Assembly: GCA_016741915.1 (NCBI GenBank)
Contig: JACVCS010000015.1
Coordinates: 1-56,959 of the forward strand
Direction: 5' to 3'
Source of the DNA: Phycisphaerales bacterium
GTDB lineage: Bacteria; Planctomycetota; Phycisphaerae; Phycisphaerales; UBA1924
DNA: 56,959 nucleotides
The notes under the pieces are model-generated. The model did no database searches. It was given only the letters and a program-made list of their open reading frames with translations, and was not told the DNA's origin. The position numbers and the translations under genes are program-made. Of this stretch, positions 1 through 8,913 are shown piece after piece (the stretch's first letter is position 1; each line of letters starts with the position of its first letter).

Positions 1-652
1 CGCCCGAAAGCTGGCTGATGGATCGGGGCTCCTTGCCCGGCGGCTTGGCCGTGACCTCGACGCCCGACTCGAGCCAGTCCACCTCGCCGGTGTCGGGCAT
101 CGGGATCAGTCGCACCTCAGCCCGGCCCCTGTTCATGGGTGCCGAGTAGGGACAAGGAACCCCGCCCTTGGTTGGGCGGGGTTGGTCGTTGGGTTGCTGG
201 ATCAGGTACGCGGCGGGCGTCGACAGTGGCTTTGCTGAAACCGCTGACGAAGAGGCCCCGAGTCGCCGCTGGATTGTCGCGAAGTGCCCGGCGTCGTGTT
301 CGATGAGCACGCACCGGCGCTGGCAAGCCCGTGCGGCCACGCCAACGGCCCCAGAACCGGCGAACGGGTCGAGGACGACCCCACCTACTGGGCAGAGTGC
401 TGTGATGAGCGGGAGGAGGCCCTCGACGGGCTTTTCGGTGGGGTGGTGACGGTTGACGGTGTACTTGAACGGCAGCACATCGCACGGAGGGCGACTGCTC
501 GGCTCCGGGTAACCCTTGGCGAGCAGATAGGCTTGCTCGTGGCGCATCTCGGTGTGCCGACGGCCGGAGGCGTAGGGCTTCACCCAGACGAAGTGCCCCA
601 CGACTCGGAACCCGCAAGCACGCCAGGCGGCTAGGAACTTGTCGGCGTGTGG
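1..652 (-). pseudogene. 5'-truncated DNA methyltransferase remnant (copy 1)
   Basis: The minus-strand frame opens directly after a TAG at 653-655 and runs off the left edge. It has no plausible start. The translation contains YTVNRHHPTEKPVEG followed by LDPFAGSGAVGVAARACQRR, the AdoMet-binding motif I region at the C-terminal end of beta-type N4/N6 adenine or cytosine methyltransferases. The upstream catalytic (S/D)PPY part that this class carries first is absent, so the 5' half has been lost. A second, more degraded copy of the same stretch lies at 8691-8870 in the same orientation. The tail beyond motif I (rich in Pro and Lys) continues to base 1, so the true 3' end is outside the window. 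Once a modification enzyme, now probably inactive. Confidence 0.75.
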
Positions 653-1197
653 CTATCGCCGGTGCTTGTGCCGCCAAGGTCTTCATAGCGAAAAGGTATG
701 AGCCTGTCACAGGCGAGCAACGGCGGCGTGCCCGCGCCATGAGCCTGTTCTGCTGCGCTGTTGTGGGACTGCTGACGATTGGCAATGCCGCCGGATGGTG
801 GGCGAGCGCGCCCTTTGTGGATTTTCTTGCCAAGAACTTCGGGTACGCGCCCTTCCTGGCATAACTCCTGTACGCGTGTGGACGATATCCGGGCGGACTC
901 GCGGCATGGTGCGGCACCCGCTGGATGCAGAGCGCAGGCGAGATTAGCTACTCCGTCTACATCCTCCAGTTCTGGGTGTTCCGGCTTTACCAATCGCTCG
1001 CCTCTCCACCGGTCGCTGATGAGCCAACGGTCGCGCTGCTCGTCGCGTCGGCGTCACGCGTCATTGTCTACGTGCTCGCCACCACAGCCATCGCGTGGGT
1101 GAGCTACCGCGTGATCGAAGTTCCGTGCCGTCATTGGCTCCGAAGACGACTTGATCCACGGCCTGCGAGCCCATCGCCCGCACCGCTCCCGACGTGA
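649..1197 (+). pseudogene. Acyltransferase-3 family remnant with in-frame stop
   Basis: A single plus-strand frame encodes the C-terminal part of an integral-membrane acyltransferase (OafA/YrhL type). Visible features are a hydrophobic segment around AVVGLLTIGNAAGWW, the family-like GEISYSVYILQFWVF, and a final transmembrane stretch ending VSYRVIEVPCRHWLRRRL. The frame is broken by a TAA at 862-864 with recognisable sequence continuing beyond it, and the N-terminal half is missing. It abuts the truncated methyltransferase head to head at about 650, so this looks like a deletion junction. Members O-acylate cell-surface sugars; this copy should be dead unless the stop is read through. Confidence 0.7.
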
Positions 1198-1271
1198 GCA
1201 CCTTCGGTCGTCTGATTTCGTCCGAATCGAGTGAGGCGAAGTTCTCCCCGTTGATCTGCCCGTAGCTTTCA

Positions 1272-1616
1272 GTGAACCGGGCGCACCTCGTGAGCGATGA
1301 GGGACGTTGCGAAGCGGCACAAGCCGCCATCACGAATCCTCGCCCCGACATCGTCCATGAACTCGCCCACGAGCTTCTGCATCGTGGCGACCATCGCCCC
1401 GCCAGCAAGACCGTGCGCGAGACTGAAGCAGAGGCCGTCGCATACGTCGTCTGCCAAGCCATCGGACTGGAGACAGGCTCGGCCGCGAGTTACTTCATCC
1501 AGCTCTATGACGGCAAGACCGAGACGCTCGCCGCGTCTCTCGACCGAATCCAGCACGTCGCCGCCGACATCATCGCGGCCATCCAATGCCCCAACGAGCA
1601 GGCGGTCGCAGCCTGA
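1272..1616 (+). pseudogene. Zincin-like (ImmA/IrrE or ArdC-type) C-terminal fragment
   Basis: The reading frame of about 114 aa contains HELAHELLH, an HExxH-type zinc site, followed by RETEAEAVAYVVCQAIGL, whose glutamates suit the third metal ligand of ImmA/IrrE-type metallopeptidases. The C-terminal part continues smoothly to the stop. The first roughly 25 codons do not resemble the family and no strong ribosome site precedes the GTG, so the gene is probably truncated at its 5' end. Such domains occur in mobile-element repressor-cleaving proteases and in ArdC-like antirestriction proteins, which suits the island setting. A strong terminator follows at once. Confidence 0.5.
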
Positions 1617-1624
1617 CTCAACCG

Positions 1625-1656
1625 ACACCCCGGCGGGGAACCGCCGGGGTGTTTTT
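1625..1656 (+). terminator. Rho-independent terminator
   Basis: A perfect 12-bp stem (ACACCCCGGCGG with its complement), a GGAA tetraloop and a run of five T. It lies nine bases after the zincin fragment and separates it from the three-gene cluster downstream. Confidence 0.9.
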
Positions 1657-1815
1657 CTGCCAGCGGCGGGCGACACACCAAGACCGGCAGGAGGCTGCAC
1701 AGTCTGCAATAATCTGGTTCAATCCCCCGAGCTGTCCGGTGCCCGGTTAGAGGGACGATGGTGTTGACGCAGTCAGATTACCGTCTTACGGCAGGTTTTA
1801 AAGGAGTATCCTACG

Positions 1816-2088
1816 TTGGCTCAAACCGCATCGATGCAGTCGATCTCCCAAGCTAGTCCCATGACGGCTAAGGCGTTGCTCGACTGCACTGATCTCAATC
1901 GCCTAGGGGACCTATTCGCCAAGTCCATGGCCGGGCTCGTATTCGTGACAGCGTTTTTAGATCGGCAGGCCATGCGCGAATACCTGCCCGAGATTGCCTG
2001 GGAGACGGAGGTGTGGGTGGCAGATGCACCCAGCCATCTCATTCACTTTAGCGGAGAACGGTTCCTCGGCCCGTACGAGCAGTCCTAA
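1816..2088 (+). CDS. Small protein heading the helicase/methyltransferase cluster
   Basis: The 90-aa frame starts at TTG, chosen because AAGGAG at 1801-1806 sits nine bases upstream; an internal ATG at 1834 is the alternative. The protein is acidic and aromatic-rich toward its end (ETEVWVADAPSHLIHF) with a hydrophobic patch GLVFVTAF. I do not recognise the family. It ends 30 bases before the nuclease-helicase gene and probably shares its transcript, so it may be an accessory or specificity subunit, or the surviving end of a longer ancestral protein. It lies between the terminator at 1656 and the helicase, suggesting that the promoter of the cluster is in 1657-1815. Confidence 0.55.
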   Translation: MAQTASMQSISQASPMTAKALLDCTDLNRLGDLFAKSMAGLVFVTAFLDRQAMREYLPEIAWETEVWVADAPSHLIHFSGERFLGPYEQS

Positions 2089-2118
2089 TCAGCCGTCGCA
2101 CTTAAATCGAGAGCCTAT

Positions 2119-5100
2119 ATGCCCCGTTTCGGCAAGAACGTCCTATCGCAGTACCTCCGCACCAAGTGCGACAAGCAGCTACGCCTGTCGATCTATGCGC
2201 CCCCGGAACTCACGGCATTGGGCTGGCCAGCTCCCCTTACAGCTAGGCCCGCAGTCCAAATCCTCCGTGACGCTGGCATCGAGTGGGAGCAGGCCAAGAT
2301 GGCCGACCTTGAAGCGGCCTTTGGAACCAACGTTCGCTGTGACAAACACAACGGTAAGTACCGGGAAGTTCCCCTACAAACAGTCCTCCAGCAGAACGTC
2401 AACAGCCCAACCTTCATCTTGCAGCCGAGCTTTGAGCACGCGAATCTCAGGGACACGTTCCTGCAGAGTCTTGGTTTTGCCGCTGCTCAGATCGCTCAGA
2501 TGCCGCCCTTCGGGTCGTTTCGGCCTGACATCATCTCGGTCCACACCCGTCTAGATGACGAGGTCGAAGTGCTGGCCAATGGTGAAACACGCACCATCCA
2601 GCCGAACGATCAGCGGAAAGCGCTCGTCATTTGCGACATCAAGCACGCCGGCGAAGCCAACTCCAGCTACAGCGCCGAGGTCGCGCTCTACGCCGTACTC
2701 CTCGCGAACTGGCTGAGGCTCGTCAACCTGCATGGCACCTATCTTGTCAGCTCTCGCATTGCGCTCTGGACACGTGCCAAGGAAGTCTCCAGCCTGGCAG
2801 AGTTGCTGACGACCAATCCTGGGGCAACTATTTCAGCCCGCATCGAGGCCTTCACGAAGGACCTCGAGTCCGTTGACTTCTCCATCTTTTTTCAGACCAT
2901 CGACCACTTCTTCAAGACGGATCTTCCGCGAGTCCTCGCGGTACCGCAGTACCAACAACTCGACTGGCACGTGGACGCCCGCTGTTCTGCGTGCGATTTC
3001 CTGGGCTACCGAAACTGGCTGTCTCAGGCGGATCGTGTGACGTTGGACGCGAACCGTGACCATTACTGTGTTCCACGAGCCGAGGACATGCAGCATCTCA
3101 GCCGGCTTGCAACCATTACGCGAGGTGGGCGCAAGACCTTGGAGTCAGCCGGCCACGCCGACGTTCGTGCGGTCTCGGCGTTGCAGGCTACTGCACCAGC
3201 GTTTGAGCAGCACAACTCCCTCAAGGCTGACCGCAACCACCTTCCGCATCGGGCGACGGCGCTTGTGGCCGGGGCTGTCAGTGTTGCGCCGGGCACCACG
3301 ACCATTGACTTCCCCAAGTGGGCCGACCTGGAACTGTTCATCACGGTTAACTTTGATCCGGGAACAGGGTACTTGACCGCCATTGGTTCGGAGGCCCGGT
3401 TTCGCCAGCGTGCGCCGTTTGGCCAGCAATCCCAGGTCCAACGCACCTGGGCCGCCGAGGCGCAGACGTTGCTTTCGGCGACCCTAAACGAAGAGCGGAA
3501 CGTCGTCGTGTCGTTCCTCTCTCGCCTGGCCGAAGTGTTTTCATTCGCCTACGACACCGATCCTCAGAAGGGCGGTCCCGAGGCAGCTCGCACGCAGGCC
3601 CAGCTCTATTTCTGGGATCGACGTCAGTTCGAGGAAATTGCCAAAGCCATTGGCCGCCACCTCAACGTTATCGTTATGCCGCCGAACGCGGCGATTCTGC
3701 GCGGATTGGTATGGCTGTTCCCGCCGGAGCAGACACTCCAAGACGACGAGATCACGCTAGCCAATCCCATCACCTTCCTCAAGACTGTGATCCAGCGAGA
3801 CCTTCGCCTACCTGTTTCGCATTGCCTCACGCTGTTCAATGTCGCCGAGGTCTACCACAACCCACAGTTCGCCCCGCGCGTACCCGGCTCCTTCTACCGC
3901 GATCCGTTCTCCGACATGATTCCGAGAGAGCGCATTTACGAGATATGGTCGGGCGAACCGCTCGTCCGCGTCGGCAACACGCAGAAGACCCGGTCGCAGT
4001 GCATCTCGTCCTACAGCGATACGGTCAAGCAACAGGTAGCTGCGCTTCGTGCTGCCGTGTGGAAGTTCCGAGACGACATGGCAGGTCGTCTCAACTTCAC
4101 GGCTCGACCGCTGGACATTGGCGTTCCCTTCAACTTCCAGGGGATGAGCGAAGACGGCCGCCTTTGGTATGGGTGGGCCCGCCTGGAGGAGGCCTACAAG
4201 ACGATTGAACTGCGACGCACCTGGTCCGAGGAGCCTGAGCAACTGGAGGCCTGCTATGACATCCTCCGATTCGAGCAGTTGACGGCCCAGAACAACAACG
4301 AGTTCACATTTCAAGTGCGGTCGTCGTCACGCGACTGCAAGTTTTCTGATGGTCAAGACTTCCTCGCGTTGCAGGACGAGAGCAAACCGGGATTCCTGGA
4401 CTTGCGCTTCAGGGATGTCGCGCCCAATATTCAACAGGTGTCGCACCAGGAGCGGAACCGCCGCCTAGCCGACATCTTTCAGGCCTCGCTCGTTGAATAC
4501 GACCGCGACGCCCTGACCGCCCGAGTCAGACTGACCGATTTTGGATCGAACCCCACGCTTCGACGGCACCTGTTCGACAACAACCTAGTCAACATCCAGG
4601 CGGCGGGTAGTCTGGTGGCCGGTGCCGGCCCGTCGATGGCGGATCGCGTGCGGGCGTGCTTACTCGCGATCGGTCGGCCGCCGATTGCTGCGGCCGCGCC
4701 TGCGACATACCAAGCCCTTGGTCACGCGCCTGGCGTGAACCAGCCAGGAAACGACGCGATCACAACCGCCGCCCGAGTGTTGTGGGACGCAGCCGCACTT
4801 GCGGTTGAGGCTACGACTTCGAGCACCGACCAGATCACGACTGCACTTGACGCAGTCATCAACGCCAACTGGCCATGTAATCAGTCCCAACAGGACGCCA
4901 TTCGACACTGCCTTGCCAAACGCCTTTCGATCGTGTGGGGACCGCCTGGAACGGGAAAGACCACAACGGCGGCGGCGCTGCTTGCTGCCCGCATTCTGAT
5001 TGCACAGGCGGCCGGGCAACCGTTGCGTCTGCTCGTAACCGGTCCGACCTATACGGCTTGGGAAAAGCTGTTTGCCGACACGCTGACTCTCTTGGCGCAA

Positions 5101-6363
5101 CTCAATGTTGCCAACGTGACGTGTTTCCGTGTTTACTCGTCAAGCCATCCCTACCACGCACCTTTGCCAGACGGCGTGCTGCCGGTAACGGACGTGCTAG
5201 CCAGCTCGTTGGACACGGACTTCCAAACACTTGTTCAGCAACTCGATGCCCCGCAAGGGGTTGTTCTGGTCGGTGCCGTGGCGCACCAGTGTTACCGTAT
5301 CGCCGATCAAGCACACGGTGCCGCGACCTACCAAGCATTCGACTTTGCGGCCATCGACGAGAGTTCCCAGCTAGACCTTGGCAAATCGCTTTTTCCCCTA
5401 TGCCTCTTGTCCGATGCCGCAGAAGTCGTGTTCCTGGGCGATCACCTCCAAATGCCGCCCATCGTGCTCACACAACCGCCCAGCGGCGCAGAGTGGCTCG
5501 TTGGCAGTATTCAGACCTATCTCATCCATCGGCACGGTTGCCCACGACAACCTTTGCTCACCAACTACCGATCGGCGCAACCGTTCATTGACTTTGGGAA
5601 GCGAATTGGCTATCCGCCCGGACTGACCGCCCATTCGGCAGACCTCGCCCTTCACTTTCCGAATCTGCCGGCGGGGCAGCCTCCCGGTTGGAACGCCGCC
5701 GCCGCGTGGTCTCCTGCACTTCCCGCCATTGCCGATACCGGCCGTCGCCTGATCGCGATTACCTACGCCGATGGCAAGTCCGGACAAGCCAACGAGTTTG
5801 AGGCAGACCTGGTGTGCAGCTTGGTGCAGCAATTGTTTCTCACCTTGTCCGCGAGCCTCGCCAACGAACTTGACGTAACGGGAATGGCCATTCCTGTTCA
5901 ACCCGCTGCCCACACGCCGCAGACATTCTGGGAACGCGGAGTCGGCATTGTCACGCCGCACCGAGCCCAGAGGGCGCTGGTCGTTCGCCGGCTGCGTCAC
6001 CTGTTTCCAACCCACGACGCCGACCTGATTGACTCGGCGGTCGATACGGTCGAGCGATTTCAGGGCGGCCAACGTGACACGATCATTGTTTCCTTCGGTG
6101 TTGGTGACCCAGACCTCATCGCGGACGAAGAGAGTTTCTTGCTCCAACTGGAACGCACAAACGTCGCGATTTCGCGCGCAAGGGCGAAGTGCATCCTTGC
6201 GATTTCAGACGATTTGATCTACCACTTGCCGTCGGATCGCGACACAATCCTGACCTCGAAGGCCGTAAAGTCCTACGTCTCGGACGTGTGCCGTCAGACC
6301 CAACCGCTCAGCGTTCCGGCCGCCGGGGGCACGCAGCGTCCTGTCGTCCTGCGGTGGAATTAG
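2119..6363 (+). CDS. Dna2-like Fe-S nuclease / superfamily 1 helicase
   Basis: A 1414-aa protein. The N-terminal third looks like a RecB/Cas4-type PD-(D/E)XK nuclease: ALVICDIKHAGEAN near residues 168-181, followed by YSAEVALYAVLLANW, the typical helix after the active site. C17, C290, C293 and C317 (CSAC then HYC) have the one-plus-three spacing of a 4Fe-4S cluster in Dna2, AddB and Cas4. The C-terminal part is an SF1 helicase: Walker A GPPGTGKTT near 941, DESSQ near 1078, VERFQGGQRDT near 1311 and TNVAISRARAKC near 1346. The middle 500 residues are unrecognised. It sits 11 bases before a DNA methyltransferase, so a role in degrading or remodelling unmodified foreign DNA is inferred. No frame interruption is seen. 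Confidence 0.85.
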   Translation: MPRFGKNVLSQYLRTKCDKQLRLSIYAPPELTALGWPAPLTARPAVQILRDAGIEWEQAKMADLEAAFGTNVRCDKHNGKYREVPLQTVLQQNVNSPTFILQPSFEHANLRDTFLQSLGFAAAQIAQMPPFGSFRPDIISVHTRLDDEVEVLANGETRTIQPNDQRKALVICDIKHAGEANSSYSAEVALYAVLLANWLRLVNLHGTYLVSSRIALWTRAKEVSSLAELLTTNPGATISARIEAFTKDLESVDFSIFFQTIDHFFKTDLPRVLAVPQYQQLDWHVDARCSACDFLGYRNWLSQADRVTLDANRDHYCVPRAEDMQHLSRLATITRGGRKTLESAGHADVRAVSALQATAPAFEQHNSLKADRNHLPHRATALVAGAVSVAPGTTTIDFPKWADLELFITVNFDPGTGYLTAIGSEARFRQRAPFGQQSQVQRTWAAEAQTLLSATLNEERNVVVSFLSRLAEVFSFAYDTDPQKGGPEAARTQAQLYFWDRRQFEEIAKAIGRHLNVIVMPPNAAILRGLVWLFPPEQTLQDDEITLANPITFLKTVIQRDLRLPVSHCLTLFNVAEVYHNPQFAPRVPGSFYRDPFSDMIPRERIYEIWSGEPLVRVGNTQKTRSQCISSYSDTVKQQVAALRAAVWKFRDDMAGRLNFTARPLDIGVPFNFQGMSEDGRLWYGWARLEEAYKTIELRRTWSEEPEQLEACYDILRFEQLTAQNNNEFTFQVRSSSRDCKFSDGQDFLALQDESKPGFLDLRFRDVAPNIQQVSHQERNRRLADIFQASLVEYDRDALTARVRLTDFGSNPTLRRHLFDNNLVNIQAAGSLVAGAGPSMADRVRACLLAIGRPPIAAAAPATYQALGHAPGVNQPGNDAITTAARVLWDAAALAVEATTSSTDQITTALDAVINANWPCNQSQQDAIRHCLAKRLSIVWGPPGTGKTTTAAALLAARILIAQAAGQPLRLLVTGPTYTAWEKLFADTLTLLAQLNVANVTCFRVYSSSHPYHAPLPDGVLPVTDVLASSLDTDFQTLVQQLDAPQGVVLVGAVAHQCYRIADQAHGAATYQAFDFAAIDESSQLDLGKSLFPLCLLSDAAEVVFLGDHLQMPPIVLTQPPSGAEWLVGSIQTYLIHRHGCPRQPLLTNYRSAQPFIDFGKRIGYPPGLTAHSADLALHFPNLPAGQPPGWNAAAAWSPALPAIADTGRRLIAITYADGKSGQANEFEADLVCSLVQQLFLTLSASLANELDVTGMAIPVQPAAHTPQTFWERGVGIVTPHRAQRALVVRRLRHLFPTHDADLIDSAVDTVERFQGGQRDTIIVSFGVGDPDLIADEESFLLQLERTNVAISRARAKCILAISDDLIYHLPSDRDTILTSKAVKSYVSDVCRQTQPLSVPAAGGTQRPVVLRWN

Positions 6364-6374
6364 TAGAGAGCGGT

Positions 6375-7493
6375 ATGGGACAAAGCGAAACGAAATCTGG
6401 CAAGCGGAAATTGAACACGGCGCTCAACGCCGTGTGTCCATACTTCACAATGTTCCCGCTTGAGTTTCCCTATCGCATTCTTCAGCAATATGCCTCGCGT
6501 GGCGAGGCCGTGCTCGACCCCTTCGCGGGACGAGGAACCACCTTGTACGCCGCCAGGCTCAACGGTCTGCCCGCTTATGGGATTGACAGCAATCCCGTCG
6601 CCGTGGCGATCTCGCAGGCCAAACTCGCCAACACCAGCAGCGGCCGCGTGATACGAGCATGTGCGACCATCCTTGACGAATACAGAACGCCCAAGCGAGT
6701 GCCAACAGGCGACTTTTGGAAAAATGCATTTCACGAAGATGTATTGCACATGCTCTGCCGGCTTCGTGAAGGTCTACTTGAAAACTGTGAGTCCGACGCG
6801 AGAAAGGCGCTGCGGGCAATTCTTCTCGGCGCTCTGCATGGACCGCTCAACAAATGCGAACCATCGTATTTCTCCAACCAGTGTCCTCGCACATTCGCAC
6901 CCAAGCCTGCCTACGCGGTCACCTTTTGGCGGAAGCGACGGCTCCTTCCGCCGGATGTTGATATCGTGTCCATCGTGCGAAGACGAGCACAGCGGTGCTT
7001 CGCAGACGAGGTCACGGTCGCGAGCGGCGTTGCTCTCCAGGGAGATAGCCAACGCGCTTCTTCTTTTGTGCTGCCCAAGCGCGTCTCGTGGATCGTCACC
7101 TCGCCGCCGTACTACGGCATGCGTACGTACATTCCCGATCAATGGTTGCGCTGGTGGTTCTTGGGTGGTCCGGACACGGTGGACTATTCCAACGCTCATC
7201 AACTCGCACATACGAGCCAAACGGTGTTTGGCGATGGGCTGCGTCAGGTATGGTCAAACTGTGCCAGTGTCGCAAAGCCCGGATGTCGCTTGGTCGTGCG
7301 ATTTGGTGCCATCAATGACCGAAAAGTTGATCCGGCCCAATTGATCAAGGAATCGCTTCAAGACTCTGCCTGGCGCCTGCTCACCCTGCGCAACGCCGGT
7401 TCGGCGTCAGCAGGCAAGCGGCAGGCTGACACGTTCGTGTCCTCAAGTGATCCGATTGAGGAGTATGACGTGTGGGCGACCTTGGCCGTTTGA
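6375..7493 (+). CDS. DNA methyltransferase of the helicase cluster
   Basis: The 372-aa reading starts at ATG 6375, preceded by GAGAG and 11 bases after the helicase stop. Motif I, LDPFAGRGTTLYAARLNG, lies near residues 52-69 and is followed by the acidic ribose-binding AYGIDSNPVA. The catalytic motif TSPPYYGMR lies near 240. The order motif I, a long variable region, then SPPY corresponds to an alpha-like arrangement; SPPY occurs in N4-cytosine and N6-adenine enzymes. The region between them, with FSNQCPRTFAPKPAYA, is a likely target-recognition part. It probably modifies self DNA so that the adjacent nuclease-helicase spares it. It is intact, unlike the truncated methyltransferases at either end of the island, to which it is not obviously similar. 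Confidence 0.88.
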   Translation: MGQSETKSGKRKLNTALNAVCPYFTMFPLEFPYRILQQYASRGEAVLDPFAGRGTTLYAARLNGLPAYGIDSNPVAVAISQAKLANTSSGRVIRACATILDEYRTPKRVPTGDFWKNAFHEDVLHMLCRLREGLLENCESDARKALRAILLGALHGPLNKCEPSYFSNQCPRTFAPKPAYAVTFWRKRRLLPPDVDIVSIVRRRAQRCFADEVTVASGVALQGDSQRASSFVLPKRVSWIVTSPPYYGMRTYIPDQWLRWWFLGGPDTVDYSNAHQLAHTSQTVFGDGLRQVWSNCASVAKPGCRLVVRFGAINDRKVDPAQLIKESLQDSAWRLLTLRNAGSASAGKRQADTFVSSSDPIEEYDVWATLAV

Positions 7494-7559
7494 CATTCAC
7501 AGTTCGATCGACGGTCTCTTCCGCGCGCTGAGCCTCACCCGCTGCCCCAATGGGTAGTA

Positions 7560-8100
7560 CTATGCGGCAGGTCGCCGTCCGGTGCTCATGTCGAGACATC
7601 GCGGCCACTTAGGAAGAGGCGGTGTCATGTCCCAGGCTTGTGCTCCGGCGTCGAGCAGGTGTTGGTAGTCCTCGTAGACGCGGTTGCTCAGGTAGTGGCT
7701 CCGCAGGTACGCCCACAGCCGCTCCACCGGGTTGAGTTCCGGGCTGTACGGCAGCAGGATCAGGGCCGTGATGTTCTCGGGCACCTTCAGCGTTCTGCTT
7801 TTGTGCCAGCCCGCCCCGTCCATGATCAGGATCGCATGGACTTTGGCTCCAAGCTCAACGCTGACCATCTTCAAGAACACGTTCATCGTCGGCGTGCTCC
7901 CCGCGGATCTTGGGCACGCCGCCGCGCCGTGGCTTGCCGGCCAGGGCGTCGATGCCGCGGTCGCGATAGGCGTAGGCCCAGTTCTCGACGTTGCTCTTGG
8001 CCAAGCCCAGGAGCCGGGCGATATCGAGCTTCTCGCGCCCGCGCAACGCCATCAGCACGACGCGGAGGCGATCACGCTTGTCGGCGTGCTTCTACCGCGC
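7560..8100 (-). mobile_element. IS630-family transposase remnant
   Basis: Two minus-strand frames belong to one decayed transposase. The 5' part (about 8094-7920) encodes a helix-turn-helix with LDIARLLGLAKSNVENWAYAY and RDRGIDALAGKPRRGG. The 3' part (7886-7560) encodes the end of the DDE catalytic domain, with LIMDGAGWHKS and LLPYSPELNPVERLWAYLRS. The two parts overlap in different frames, and the segment that should carry the first catalytic Asp is missing, so the element has an internal deletion plus frameshift and cannot transpose. I did not identify terminal inverted repeats. It inserted or decayed just downstream of the methyltransferase gene. Confidence 0.85.
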
Positions 8101-8690
8101 GATCAAGTCCTAAATCCTCGTCACGTCGCCAGCTTCACGCTCGCGGATCTGCATGCGGCCTCCTTGCCGCACCCACCATCGCCGATCCCGCACGTTCGCG
8201 CAACCCCCAACACGCGCCGAACGCGCCCGGATTCCGGTGGGAAGGCGTATAATAACGTGCAATCGAACGTCTTTGAGTTGCGCGGTCGCGATCGCGCCGC
8301 GCATTGCATCAACGCATGTTGTTAGCATCGATCGACGCATCAGACAACCGAGATTCTCCAGTGCACCCCATGTATCACAAACATCCTGAAGTGCTCCTGA
8401 TCAGATTCGCTTGAAGTTCTCGACAATCTTCGGTTAGTCGATGTGTTCGCACAACTCGCGACACCATTGAGCGTGGCGTTCCCGAACGTTGGCAAAACAC
8501 CAATAGACCCGGTGCATATCTTAAGGATCCACAGACATAAGAGTGGAGCCTGTCCTTGCCGCTCCCCACGCCTCTCGCAGGCGATCACCCAGCGCTGGTG
8601 CCGCGTCAATGAACTCGGTATCGACCCGCGGAATCCGATGCAACCATGAACCGATGCCCGCTGTATCTGCTGAAGGGACAGCATCCTTTA
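8101..8690. other. Stretch without an intact gene (decayed coding DNA)
   Basis: No convincing intact gene. On the minus strand about 8520-8410, a frame reading VYWCFANVRERHAQWCREL then CEHID, interrupted by stops, has the look of a coding remnant that I cannot assign. The rest shows no clear signals. Confidence 0.4.
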
Positions 8691-8870
8691 TGATGAGCAC
8701 GCACTGGCGCTGACACATTCGTGCGGCCACGCCAATGGCCCCAGATTTTGCGAACTGGTCGAAGGCAACCCACCCACTGGGTAGAATGACTTGAGGAGGC
8801 AAAGGAGTTACGCTACGGGCTTCTCGGTTGGGTGGTGGCGGTTGCCGGTGTAGACGAACGGTACCGCAAG
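8691..8870 (-). pseudogene. Degraded methyltransferase remnant (copy 2)
   Basis: The minus strand encodes YTGNRHHPTEKPVA, a stop, then, after a frame change, SGAIGVAARMCQRQCVLI. These match YTVNRHHPTEKPVEG and SGAVGVAARACQRRCVLI in the remnant at the left edge, base by base over about 180 bp (8691-8870 against about 301-480). One premature stop, at least one frameshift and the changed motif I (FAKSG for FAGSG) show this copy is dead. Same orientation as copy 1, so the two form divergent direct repeats around the helicase/methyltransferase module. Confidence 0.75.
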
Positions 8871-8913
8871 TCGGCAGGCGGGCGTGCTGAGAATGAGCTA
8901 CTCGGCATTCGAT

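Noticed and set aside
1816-7493. Naming the helicase cluster as a BREX or DISARM system
   Set aside because: No PglZ, BrxC, DUF1998 or phospholipase-D partner is visible, and the helicase is Dna2-like.
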